A DNA stretch of 59,712 bases, taken from NCBI GenBank assembly GCA_035690885.1, contig DASSKC010000061.1, forward strand, positions 1 through 59,712, given 5' to 3'. Both the position numbers and the translations under genes were made by a program. The notes under the pieces were generated by a model. That model was not told the origin of the DNA. It made no database searches and was given only the letters and a program-made list of their open reading frames with translations. This stretch comes from Oleiagrimonas sp035690885 (GTDB taxonomy: Bacteria > Pseudomonadota > Gammaproteobacteria > Xanthomonadales > Rhodanobacteraceae). This document shows positions 43,155 to 51,928 of the stretch, piece by piece (the stretch's first letter is position 1; each line of letters opens with the position of its first letter).

Positions 43155-45857
43155 TCAGTGTTGCACGGTGAAATCCCGGGTCAGGCGAATGTCGGCGCTT
43201 GAGGCCCCGACCTGCACCTGGTATTCGCCCGGATCGACCGCATAGGCGTCCTGCTTCATATTGTAATAACGAAGATCATGACGCGGCGTGATGGTGAACG
43301 ACACGCTGCGCTCCTCGCCAGGTTTCAGGGATATCCGCTTGAAACCGCGCAACGACTTGAGCGCACGCACATGCGGTGCCTCGAGTGCATGCAGATAAAG
43401 CTGCACCACTTCGTCGCCGGCACGCTTGCCGGTGTTTTTCACCTTCAGCGTGACGTGCATCGACTGGTCCGGACCCAGCGTGGTGCGATCCAGTTTCAGA
43501 TCCGAATAGGTGAAGTGCGTGTAGGACAGGCCGTAACCGAACGGGTACAGCGGTTCACCCTTGAAGTAGCGATAAGTGCGGCCCTGCATCGAGTAGTCGT
43601 CGAACGGCGGCAGCTGCTCGACGCCCTTGTAGAACGTCACCGGCAGGCGGCCGGCGGGGTTGACCTTGCCGAACAGCACGTCGGCGACCGCGTTGCCGCC
43701 CTGTTCGCCGGGATACCACGCCAGCATGATCGCCGGTATGTGCTGCTCGGCCCAGTTGATGGCCATGGCCGAACCGGTGGTCAGTACCGCCACCATGGGC
43801 GTGCCGGTGGCCTGCACGGCCTTGAGCAGCTTTTTCTGCGTGGCCGGCAGCGCCAGGCTGGTGCGGTCGCCGCCGTCATAGCCGGGGTAATGCACCGGCA
43901 TTTCCTCGCCTTCCATGTTGGCGGTCTGGCCGCCGACGAAGATCACCACATCGGCCTTGCGCGCCGCGGCAACTGCCGTCTGCAGCGGTGACTTGGCTCC
44001 GGGCATGCGCCAGGCCAGGCGAACGCTGGCGTTGTGTTTGTCGCGGACGTATTCGAGTCGAACGGGGTAAGCCTTGCCGGCCTCGAGGTTGACGAACGCG
44101 CCGGGTTTGTCCTCGGTGGAATCGGCGTCCCAGCGATCCAGCAGCAGTTTGCCATCCAGATACAGGCGAAAGCCGCTGTTGGCGGCGGCGCCCAGCTCGT
44201 AACGGCCGGATTCGGGCGCCACCAGTACACCGCTCCAGCGTGCCGCGAAATGCCAGCTGTGCAGCGCCTTGTCCGACGACAGCTTGCCACGAGCGACCAG
44301 GCTGTCGGTGGGGCTGGCATGCATCCAGTGGAAGCCGACCTGCGGGTCCACGCGGGTGACGATCGGTTGCGAGTCGAAATCCGCTTCGCGGAAGTACTCG
44401 GCTTTCAAGCCATGCTTGTCCGAGCCGGCTGCCGGATGCAGCCAGGCGCTGTCGATGACCGTGCCCACGCCCGGGCCGTCAAATCCTTGCACCAGTTCGG
44501 CGCCCGTGACATAGGTGACCTGCGCGTCGGGTACCGCGTTGCGGATGCCGTCGAGGATGGTTACCGGACGCATCGGTGTGCCGTGGTAGTTGCCCAGCAG
44601 GGCGGCCACGTTGTCGGCGGTTGGGCCGATGACCGCGATGTGTTTCACATCACGCGACAGCGGCAGCAGACCGTCGTTTTTCAGCAGCACCATCGATTCC
44701 TGCGCGGCGCGGCGGGCCAGGGCGACGTGCTTCGGCGATTCGACGATCGAGTACGGCAGGTCCGACCACGGCACCTGATCGGCCGGATCGAACATGCCGA
44801 GTCGGAAGCGTGCCAGCATCAGCCGCGTGACGGCGGTGTTGATCGCCTGTTTGCTGACCAGTCCTTCGTGCACGGCCTTGACCAGCGCCGAGTAAGTGGT
44901 TCCACAGTTCAGGTCGGTGCCGTGCTTGACCGCCAGCGCCGCCGCCTCGGCGGCGGTCGACACGACCTTGTGGTGCTTGTAGATGTCGCCGACGGCGCCG
45001 CAGTCGGACACCACGTAGCCCTTGAAACCCCAGTCATGGCGAAGAATGCCCTGCAGCAGGTGCTTGTTGGCCGAAGCCGGCATGCCATCGACGCTGTTGT
45101 AGGAAGCCATGACGGCATTGACGCCGGCTTTTTTGACAGCCGCGCGGAACGCGGGCAGATAGGTTTCGTACATGTCGCGTTGGCCCGGATGCACGTCCAT
45201 GCGGTGACGTTCGCTTTCCGGCCCGCTGTAGGCGACGAAGTGCTTGGCCGTGGCGTCCAGCTTTTGATAAGTCGGGTTGTTTCCCTGCAAGCCGTGAATG
45301 AACGCCACGCCCATGCGCGAGGTCAGGTACGGATCTTCGCCATAGGTTTCCTGACCGCGGCCCCAACGTGGATCGCGGAAGATGTTGATGTTGGGCGACC
45401 AGTAGGTCAGTCCCATGTAGCGACCATGCATGCCGCGTTGCCGGAAATGGTTGTACTTGGCGCGGGCCTCGTCGCTGATCACCGTCGCCTCGCGGTGCAG
45501 CAGCTGCGGATCGAACGTCGCGGCCATGCCGATGGCCTGCGGGAAAGCGGTGGCCTTGCCGGCGCGGGCCACCCCGTGCAGCGCTTCGTTCCACCAGTCG
45601 TAGGCGGGAATGCCCAGGCGCGGAATCGCCGGCGTATCGTTCTGCATCTGCGCGACTTTTTCCTTCAGTGTCATGCGCGATACCAGGTCGGCGGCGCGTT
45701 GCTTGAAGCTGAGCGAGGTGTCTCGGTAGGGCGGGGTGTCGGCCGTGGCCTGGGCGGCGTTGGCTGTTTGCGGGCAAAACGCCGCCCAGGCCAACAGCAT
45801 CACGGCAATCGTGGTGCAGGCGGCCATGGGTTTGGTAGTGCAGTGTGTCGTTGGCAT
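43155..45857 (-). CDS. Exported GH3 beta-xylosidase/beta-glucosidase with PA14 domain
   Basis: 900-residue retaining exo-hydrolase with a signal peptide ending QTANA. The GH3 N-terminal barrel (about 50-375) has the nucleophile D285 in GYVVSDCGAVGDIYKH and the KHFVAYSGPESERH segment. The GH3 C-terminal alpha/beta domain is interrupted by a PA14 module (about 490-620; GLKAEYFREADFD, SGFRLYLDGKLLLDRW). A Fn3-like domain completes the protein (GDEVVQLYLHALEAP). This layout matches the GH3-PA14 enzymes of xanthomonad xylan loci annotated as 1,4-beta-xylosidases. GAGGAAACC precedes the ATG. It is the last gene of the GH67-CE20-GH43-GH3 operon, 14 bases after GH43. Xylosidase is favoured over glucosidase by context only. 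Confidence 0.92.
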   Translation of the reverse strand: MPTTHCTTKPMAACTTIAVMLLAWAAFCPQTANAAQATADTPPYRDTSLSFKQRAADLVSRMTLKEKVAQMQNDTPAIPRLGIPAYDWWNEALHGVARAGKATAFPQAIGMAATFDPQLLHREATVISDEARAKYNHFRQRGMHGRYMGLTYWSPNINIFRDPRWGRGQETYGEDPYLTSRMGVAFIHGLQGNNPTYQKLDATAKHFVAYSGPESERHRMDVHPGQRDMYETYLPAFRAAVKKAGVNAVMASYNSVDGMPASANKHLLQGILRHDWGFKGYVVSDCGAVGDIYKHHKVVSTAAEAAALAVKHGTDLNCGTTYSALVKAVHEGLVSKQAINTAVTRLMLARFRLGMFDPADQVPWSDLPYSIVESPKHVALARRAAQESMVLLKNDGLLPLSRDVKHIAVIGPTADNVAALLGNYHGTPMRPVTILDGIRNAVPDAQVTYVTGAELVQGFDGPGVGTVIDSAWLHPAAGSDKHGLKAEYFREADFDSQPIVTRVDPQVGFHWMHASPTDSLVARGKLSSDKALHSWHFAARWSGVLVAPESGRYELGAAANSGFRLYLDGKLLLDRWDADSTEDKPGAFVNLEAGKAYPVRLEYVRDKHNASVRLAWRMPGAKSPLQTAVAAARKADVVIFVGGQTANMEGEEMPVHYPGYDGGDRTSLALPATQKKLLKAVQATGTPMVAVLTTGSAMAINWAEQHIPAIMLAWYPGEQGGNAVADVLFGKVNPAGRLPVTFYKGVEQLPPFDDYSMQGRTYRYFKGEPLYPFGYGLSYTHFTYSDLKLDRTTLGPDQSMHVTLKVKNTGKRAGDEVVQLYLHALEAPHVRALKSLRGFKRISLKPGEERSVSFTITPRHDLRYYNMKQDAYAVDPGEYQVQVGASSADIRLTRDFTVQH

Positions 45858-45871
45858 GTCGGTTTCCTCGC

Positions 45872-47608
45872 TTATTCGACAGCTTCGGGACGGTGGTCGC
45901 CCGCCGGTGCAGATGTCCGTGCATAGGGTCCCAGGACCGTGCCGACGAAACCGCCGGCGACATCGGTGCTGAGGATGGTTCCGTCGACATCGCGCTTGAG
46001 CCAGTGCCAGCCCTTGCCGTTCGCGTCGTAGGCGAATGCATAGGTACCGCGATTGCCGGTAATCTTCAGTTTCAACTCGCCATGTGCGGCGGCGATCAGG
46101 GCCTGCGCGATCACTTTGGGCTCTCCGCCGGCATCTTTTTCCAAAAACAGTTTGAGCTGATCGCCGACGCGACGAACGCCGAGGAAATACCAATACCGGC
46201 TTTCGCGGAAGGCGACGATGCCCGCGTCGATGCCTGATTGTGTCGGCGGCTTGAGCGCAGTACTGGCGGCGAACGACAGATGCTGTTGGCGGCGCGCCAG
46301 GAAGGACGGGCTGTGCGACGAGTCCAACCTCGCGGCCTGCGGCTCGATGGTCAGCCAGCCGCGATTCGACTTCAGGTCGGCCCACGGTTGCGTGGGCGTG
46401 CGCAGTGTCATCCATGCACTGTCGAGCCGGCTCTCGTCGAAGTCGTCGCGCCAGGTGAAATTGCCGCTGAGCGGCGTTTGTGTGGCGTCATGTTCCATGA
46501 ATGCGGGTCCGGGCACGACCCGTGGGATGACCTTGCCGTGCTCCAGGATATGCGGCCAGCCGTCTTTCCAGTGCACCGGCAGCAGGAAGGTCTCGCGACC
46601 GGTGTTGTCATGCACCTCGCCGTAGGCGCGGCTGGCCAGGAAGATCGCCCACCAGCTGCCATCGGGTGCCTTGACCAGGTCGGCATGGCCGGCGTTGATG
46701 ATCGGTGCGATGCGATCGGCGGGCAGGTTGCGCTGGGTCAGGGTCGGGCTGTGCGGATCGAGTTGGTACGGGCCCCAAGGCGAACGGCTGCGCAGCACGA
46801 TCTGCGAATGTTGCACGCTGGTGCCGCCTTCGGCGCAGGACAGGTAATACCAGCCATTACGCCGGTACAGGTGCGGACCTTCGTACCAGACCGGATGCGT
46901 GATGGAACCCGTGGTGCCGTGCAGCACGATCTTGCGCGGCCCGACAGGTTCCATCTTCTTCGTATCGAAGCGCTGCATCCAGATCGCGCGATCGCCGTTG
47001 TAACGCGACCCGCCGGGCGGTTCGCCGCTGTAGAGCAGGTAGGCCTTGCCGTTGTCGTCGAAGAACAACGACGGGTCGATGCCTTTGATGTCCTTCAGCC
47101 AGACCGGATCGGACCACGGCCCGGCCGGATCTTTGGCCGTGACCAGGTAGTTGCCACCGCCATCGACGAAGGTGTTGAGCACGTAGAACACGCCGTCGTG
47201 ATAACTGATGTCCGGCGCGAACACGCCGCGCGACACGCCAATGCCGTCGTAGTCCAGTTGCGACGGACGCTCGATGGCGTTGCCGACCTGTTTCCAATGC
47301 ACCAGATCGCGGCTTTCGAATACCGGGATACCCGGAAACCAGGCGAAGCTCGAGTTGACCAGGTAAAAGCGTCCACCTGCGCGCACCACCGCCGGGTCCG
47401 GATGAAAGCCGGCCAGTACGGGGTTGCGGTAGTCGCCTTCCGGCAGCGGTTGCGCGAAACCCGCGTCGCGGCCGCTGTACGCGAACCAGTCGTAGCGCAC
47501 GGATTGTCGAGCGTGCACAGGAAGTGCCTGCAACAGGAAGCCTGCCAACAACACGCCAAGACACATGCCACGTCGTGCGCGCATGGAAATGCCAAGTGCA
47601 TTATTCAT
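45872..47608 (-). CDS. Exported GH43 arabinofuranosidase/beta-xylosidase with C-terminal beta-sandwich
   Basis: 578 residues with signal peptide (CLGVLLAGFLLQALPVHA). The five-bladed propeller (about 60-370) carries the base Asp in GFHPDPAVVRAGGRFYLVNS, the pKa-modulating Asp in KGIDPSLFFDDNGKAY and the acid Glu in VWYEGPHLYRRNGWYYL. A concanavalin-like GH43 C2 domain (about 385-570; FTWRDDFDESRLDSAWMTLR) follows, as in bifunctional xylosidase/arabinofuranosidases. Exported, it would trim arabinose or xylose from oligosaccharides in the periplasm, in contrast to the cytoplasmic GH43 at 27.3 kb. The ATG lies inside the end of the CE20 gene (8-base overlap) with GAGGTG upstream, so the two are coupled. 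Confidence 0.92.
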   Translation of the reverse strand: MNNALGISMRARRGMCLGVLLAGFLLQALPVHARQSVRYDWFAYSGRDAGFAQPLPEGDYRNPVLAGFHPDPAVVRAGGRFYLVNSSFAWFPGIPVFESRDLVHWKQVGNAIERPSQLDYDGIGVSRGVFAPDISYHDGVFYVLNTFVDGGGNYLVTAKDPAGPWSDPVWLKDIKGIDPSLFFDDNGKAYLLYSGEPPGGSRYNGDRAIWMQRFDTKKMEPVGPRKIVLHGTTGSITHPVWYEGPHLYRRNGWYYLSCAEGGTSVQHSQIVLRSRSPWGPYQLDPHSPTLTQRNLPADRIAPIINAGHADLVKAPDGSWWAIFLASRAYGEVHDNTGRETFLLPVHWKDGWPHILEHGKVIPRVVPGPAFMEHDATQTPLSGNFTWRDDFDESRLDSAWMTLRTPTQPWADLKSNRGWLTIEPQAARLDSSHSPSFLARRQQHLSFAASTALKPPTQSGIDAGIVAFRESRYWYFLGVRRVGDQLKLFLEKDAGGEPKVIAQALIAAAHGELKLKITGNRGTYAFAYDANGKGWHWLKRDVDGTILSTDVAGGFVGTVLGPYARTSAPAGDHRPEAVE

Positions 47609-49598
47609 GCGCACCTCGCGAGGACGGAATCGGCAACTGGAACGGCCCGGCCGGCAAGCCGTTGCCGTCGTACAGGGTGACCACCGGGTTGTCGGCCCAG
47701 CCGTAGCGCACGCGTGTCGCCGACGCGGCATTCGATGCGTGCAGGGTTACGACATCTCCAGCCAGCGTCGCTTGCGCATAGCGGCATGAATCGGCGGCGG
47801 AGCCGCACAGTTCGAACCCGATTGGTGCATCGCCACCATGTACCACCAGCGCGTTTTCAATCCGACCGAAGCGGACCGTCACCGTGTCGTTCTCGCGCTG
47901 TACCGACAGCGGTATCGGCCCGGATGGCGACCGCATTGTCTGGCCATAGGCCACGTGTCGCGCCACACGGGCCAGACGGCGGCCAAGCTCCTCCTTGTTG
48001 GCTGGATGGATGGCATAGGCGCTGCCGATGTCGATGGCTACCGCAAGGCCGGTGTGCGCGTCGTCGGCGGCAACCTGGCGCTGGGCCTCGCGCAGTCGGG
48101 CCCAACCGCTTGTCGTGACCGGATGCGTGGATTGCGGTCCGAAGTTGGCCAGCTGCACGATCAGGAATGGCATGCGCTTGCCGAAGCGTGCCCGCATCTG
48201 CGTGCGGTAGGCGCGCAACAGCTTGGCGTAGTCGCCGGCATCGGTGGTATTGGATGCGCCCTGGTACCAGATTTCTCCGCGCACGGCGTAGTCACCCAGC
48301 GGCGTGATCATGCCGTTGTACAGCGTGGTCGTGCCGGGAGCCGACAGCCACGGCGCCATCGGTGGCTGGCTGGCCGATTTCGCCACGATGCGATACATCC
48401 AGCGACCGTCCAGTGGCATGGAGCTGCCGTCGTCGAAATTCAGCGTGCGCGTGGATGCCGGGCCGAGGATGCCGCCATCACCCCAGGTGTTGAGCACGTT
48501 GACCGCGATCGTGTTGACGCCGGCGTGCAGCAGGTCGGACGGCAGGCGGTAATTGCGAGCCGCGCCGAGATATTGGCTGCCCACGGGGTGGCCATTGACC
48601 CAGGTTTCGTCGACTTCATCCACCATCCCCATGGCCAACGTCGCGCCCTTGGCGGCCTGCGCGGCACTGAGCGTCACCGTGGTGCGGAACCAGACCATGC
48701 CGGTAAAACCGGACAGCGCCGGCACGTTCCATCCGCCCCAGGCGCCGAGATCCGATGGCGCCTGATGCCATCCCGTCGAGGTGTCCAGCTTCGCGCGCCA
48801 AGGTTCACTGCCCGCGCGGTGTTTGCGCCACCAGTCCTCCCAGCGCTTGCCCCAGTCCGCATTTGCCGCCATCGGGTCATGCGTGTAGGTATCGAGCAGG
48901 TCGAGCACGTGGTCGTAACCACCCACCGCGCGCAACGCCGTCGGACTCATCCAGGCCTGGATGCGCGAGCCGCCCCAGGCGTCGTCGATCAGGCCCATGG
49001 GCACGTCGATGTGTTTTTTCAGCTCGCGCGCGAAGTAGTAGCAGGTGGCCGAGAAGTTCGCGACGGTTTCGGGGGAGGCCTTTTGCCAGGCCGCCGGTTC
49101 GAGGAAATCCGTGCGTGGCGTGACGCTGGCATGTTTGTCCACGATCAGCATGCGAATGGTGCCATCGTCGGCGTTGGCCACTTCGTGGGGCCAGTTGAGC
49201 GTGCGCTTGACCGGCAGCGCCATGTTCGATTGACCCGAGCACAACCAGACGTCACCGATCAGCACGTCGTGCGCGGTCTGGGTGGTGCCGTCGGACGCTT
49301 TTGCCGTCAACGTGTATGGACCACCCGCATCCAGCGCCGGCAGCTTCACCTGCCAGCGGCCATCGGCACCGGCGCGTGCGCTGGCCTGCTCGCCGTCAAT
49401 CGAGACGGTCACCGTCTGCCCGGCGTCGGCATTGCCCCAGACCGGAATGGGACGGCCGCGCTGCAGGACCGCGTGATCCTGAAACAGCGAGTTCATCAAG
49501 TGTACGTGTGTGTCATTTGCCTGCACGACAGGTGCCGCAACCAGCGACAGAACGGATGCCAGCATGGCCACAATTGCATGCGAACGATGAATAAGCAT
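47601..49598 (-). CDS. Exported CE20-type/sialate O-acetylesterase-like carbohydrate esterase
   Basis: 665-residue secreted SGNH-fold esterase with signal peptide (MLASVLSLVAAPVVQA). An N-terminal Ig-like domain (HAVLQRGRPIPVWG) precedes the catalytic domain: nucleophile S124 in SGQSNMALPV, oxyanion segment in GEIWYQGASN, and the Asp-x-x-His block in DIGSAYAIHPANKEELGRRL. A jelly-roll insert (about 255-395; GFTGMVWFRTTVTLS, WGDGGILGP) resembles that of the Xanthomonas xyloglucan acetylesterase that founded CE20. In this operon, deacetylation of acetyl-xylan oligomers is more likely than of sialic acid. GAGGAAAG precedes the ATG, and the gene begins 15 bases after GH67. Confidence 0.9.
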   Translation of the reverse strand: MLIHRSHAIVAMLASVLSLVAAPVVQANDTHVHLMNSLFQDHAVLQRGRPIPVWGNADAGQTVTVSIDGEQASARAGADGRWQVKLPALDAGGPYTLTAKASDGTTQTAHDVLIGDVWLCSGQSNMALPVKRTLNWPHEVANADDGTIRMLIVDKHASVTPRTDFLEPAAWQKASPETVANFSATCYYFARELKKHIDVPMGLIDDAWGGSRIQAWMSPTALRAVGGYDHVLDLLDTYTHDPMAANADWGKRWEDWWRKHRAGSEPWRAKLDTSTGWHQAPSDLGAWGGWNVPALSGFTGMVWFRTTVTLSAAQAAKGATLAMGMVDEVDETWVNGHPVGSQYLGAARNYRLPSDLLHAGVNTIAVNVLNTWGDGGILGPASTRTLNFDDGSSMPLDGRWMYRIVAKSASQPPMAPWLSAPGTTTLYNGMITPLGDYAVRGEIWYQGASNTTDAGDYAKLLRAYRTQMRARFGKRMPFLIVQLANFGPQSTHPVTTSGWARLREAQRQVAADDAHTGLAVAIDIGSAYAIHPANKEELGRRLARVARHVAYGQTMRSPSGPIPLSVQRENDTVTVRFGRIENALVVHGGDAPIGFELCGSAADSCRYAQATLAGDVVTLHASNAASATRVRYGWADNPVVTLYDGNGLPAGPFQLPIPSSRGAHE

Positions 49599-49613
49599 GA
49601 TGGAGTCTTTCCT

Positions 49614-51821
49614 CTATTGGCTCTGCCCGGGGGCATAAGGAAACTTCAGTGATTGGTAGTACTTCAGCGAATGCGCCGGCGGCGCGTAGCCGGGCGGCAG
49701 CGGCAGACCGTTGAGACTTTGCCAGTAGGCGATGCTGGCATCGCGCCACCATTGCGCCTCGCGTTGCTGGATGGCCAGGAACGCCGCGGCCTTGCGGTAG
49801 CGCTCGGCGTCAATGTCGCCTTTGAGGCTGCGCCAGGTCGCGCGCATCTGTTTGACCGCATTGACGCCGCGCGTGTAGCGGTACACCAGTGCCTGCCACA
49901 GCGTGCGCCCGGAGCGCATGCGGTAGTCCCAGGGCAGGTGGTGAAACCAGAGCAGGTACTTGTCCGACACGCAGTCCAGGTCGGCGAAGCAACGCGCCAC
50001 CGGCGGTGTGTACTGCGCCACGGCATTGCTGCCCGATGCGGTGCGGTCAAAGCCGATACCGTGAGCGTCGGCGCGGTTGTAGTAGGCCGGGTTCCAGTCC
50101 GCGCGCGGCAGGTTGTCGACCCACGGCGCCGGTCCGTAGTGGCTGCCGGTTCCCATCTGGTGGGCCAGGCCCAGCGGTGTCATGTAATCGACCGCGGCCT
50201 GGCGCGAGGTCATCATCATGTTCACCACCGGTTTGACGAAGGCCGGGTCGTTGGAAAACGTCATGCGCACCCAATCCTCGGCAATCCGACGCGCGGACTG
50301 GTCCGGATTCCAAGCCAGACGGCCGAAGGCGTACCAGTTGGCCTGGTTGAAGTCCGAGCCGCACCAGTCGCGGTCGCTGCCGATGTTGGCCACGCCGGCG
50401 ATGCCGGTCAGTGCGTGATGCTCGCGGCCGCCTTCGATGATCTTCGCCACGGTTGAGCCCTTGCCGTTGACCATGGTGTCGGCATCCAGCGCCTCCTTGA
50501 ACAGCGGGCCGAGGTAGACCAGGTGCGTGGCAAATCCCAGATACTCCTTGGTGATCTGCAGCTCCATCATCATGTTGGTTTCGGGCATCGCGCCGAACAA
50601 CGGGTTGAACGGTTCGCGCGGCTGGAAGTCGAGCGGGCCGTTCTTCACCTGTACCAGCACGTTGGCGGCAAACTGGCCGTCCAGTGGCGTGAACTCGTCA
50701 TAGGCCTGTTTGACGCGATCCTCGCCGGGCCGGTTGGTGTAGACGAAGGCGCGCCACATCACCACGCCGCCGTGGGGTGCCAGTGCGGCGGCGAGCATGT
50801 TGGCGCCCTGAGCGTGGCTGCGGCCGTAATCCTGCGGGCCGGACTGGCCCTCGGAATCGGCCTTGACCAGAAAGCCGCCGAAATCGGGAATCAGCTGATA
50901 GATTTCGTCCGCCTTGTCGCGCCACCAGCGGCGGACGTCGGGCTGCAACGGGTCCGCGGTTTGCAGGTGTCCGAGTCGCATCGGCGCATTGAAGGGCACG
51001 CTGAGATACACGCGAATGCCCCAGGGGCGAAACACCTCGGCCAACGCCGCTACCTTGAGCAGATACCGGTGCGTCAGGATCAATGGGTCGGCGTTGACAT
51101 TGTTGAGCACCACGCCGTTGATGCTGACCGAAGCATTGGCGCGCGCATAATCGGTGTAGCGGGGCTTGAGGTATTCGGGCAGCGTCCACCAGTCCCAGAT
51201 CGAGCGACCGGCATAGCCGCGTTCGACATGACCATCGAGATCGTCCCAATGGTCGAGCACGCGCAGCTTGATGCGCGGTTTGCTGCGCAGGTCGAGGTGG
51301 TCCAGTGGTTGCCCCGTCTGCAGCTGACGCAGAAAGCGGAAGGCACCATGGAGCACGCCGATGTCGGTATTGCCGGCGATGACCGTCGCGGCATGGCCGT
51401 TCACACGCATGCTCCGGATCAGGTAGCCCTCCTTGCCAAGACCATCGAGGTCCAGATGCAGGTTCGCGATCAACGGCGACGAGGACGTCGTGCCGACGAC
51501 AATGGTGCCATCGCGTGTCACGCTATCGACCAGGGGTGGGGCTTTGCCAAGCAGACCACCCAGGCCGCGCAGCAATTCACTGCGGGTTGCCTTCCTGGTT
51601 GGCGTTGCCTTGCCCACGATCAATTGCGATACACGGGGCTGATAATTGTCGGCCAGCGTGGTCGGAAGCGGGTGGTAACGCAGCCACAGGTCGTAGCCAT
51701 CTTCGGCCTGTGCCAACCCGGCGCACAAGCAGCCGCCCAACAACAACATGCCGGCGACAAACGCGCGCATGCATCCGCGGCCTGGCAACGCTTGCACCCA
51801 TGGTTGTCGAAATACGCTCAT
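49614..51821 (-). CDS. Exported GH67 alpha-glucuronidase
   Basis: 735-residue inverting exo-enzyme removing (4-O-methyl)glucuronic acid from the non-reducing end of aldouronic acids from glucuronoxylan. Catalytic residues fit the GH67 pattern: acid E324 in KADSEGQSGPQDYG, and base pair D398 in NGPLDFQPREP with E426 in LQITKEYLGF (28 apart, as in Cellvibrio GlcA67A). Also typical are RVLDHWDDLDGHVERGYAG and WFHHLPWDYRMRSG. The export signal is MRAFVAGMLLLGGCLCAGLAQA, beginning at 51770. A start at 51770 may be correct, since an operator-like site overlaps the upstream ATG at 51821. It is the first gene of a four-gene operon and divergent from the LacI-type regulator. Confidence 0.94.
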   Translation of the reverse strand: MSVFRQPWVQALPGRGCMRAFVAGMLLLGGCLCAGLAQAEDGYDLWLRYHPLPTTLADNYQPRVSQLIVGKATPTRKATRSELLRGLGGLLGKAPPLVDSVTRDGTIVVGTTSSSPLIANLHLDLDGLGKEGYLIRSMRVNGHAATVIAGNTDIGVLHGAFRFLRQLQTGQPLDHLDLRSKPRIKLRVLDHWDDLDGHVERGYAGRSIWDWWTLPEYLKPRYTDYARANASVSINGVVLNNVNADPLILTHRYLLKVAALAEVFRPWGIRVYLSVPFNAPMRLGHLQTADPLQPDVRRWWRDKADEIYQLIPDFGGFLVKADSEGQSGPQDYGRSHAQGANMLAAALAPHGGVVMWRAFVYTNRPGEDRVKQAYDEFTPLDGQFAANVLVQVKNGPLDFQPREPFNPLFGAMPETNMMMELQITKEYLGFATHLVYLGPLFKEALDADTMVNGKGSTVAKIIEGGREHHALTGIAGVANIGSDRDWCGSDFNQANWYAFGRLAWNPDQSARRIAEDWVRMTFSNDPAFVKPVVNMMMTSRQAAVDYMTPLGLAHQMGTGSHYGPAPWVDNLPRADWNPAYYNRADAHGIGFDRTASGSNAVAQYTPPVARCFADLDCVSDKYLLWFHHLPWDYRMRSGRTLWQALVYRYTRGVNAVKQMRATWRSLKGDIDAERYRKAAAFLAIQQREAQWWRDASIAYWQSLNGLPLPPGYAPPAHSLKYYQSLKFPYAPGQSQ

Positions 51822-51854
51822 GTTTGCTCTACCATTACAATGGTTGATCTACCA
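51821..51854. promoter_or_regulatory. Two tandem XylR-box-like sites between GH67 and the LacI-type gene
   Basis: On the minus strand TGGTAGAGCAAACA (51834-51821) matches the TGGTAGCGCTAACA consensus at 12 of 14 bases and TGGTAGATCAACCA (51854-51841) at 10 of 14. They are 20 bp apart, two helical turns. A TGTAAT (-10-like, 51839-51834) lies at the edge of the first site. One or both may bind the adjacent regulator. Confidence 0.5.
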
Positions 51855-51928
51855 TCGTGGTGGCGGTCGTGCTTTGCGATCATCGTGTCGCGACCTCCAG
51901 ATCCGCCGCTTGCAAAGGGAATGCCGCA

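Noticed and set aside
44034..45926. 630-codon plus-strand open frame opposite the GH3 gene
   Set aside because: It is a GC-driven antisense shadow. The opposite strand encodes a complete GH3 with catalytic motifs, and this frame shows no recognisable domain or ribosome-binding site.
47838..49652. 604-codon plus-strand frame opposite the CE20 esterase gene
   Set aside because: No domain-like sequence; the antisense strand is clearly the coding one.
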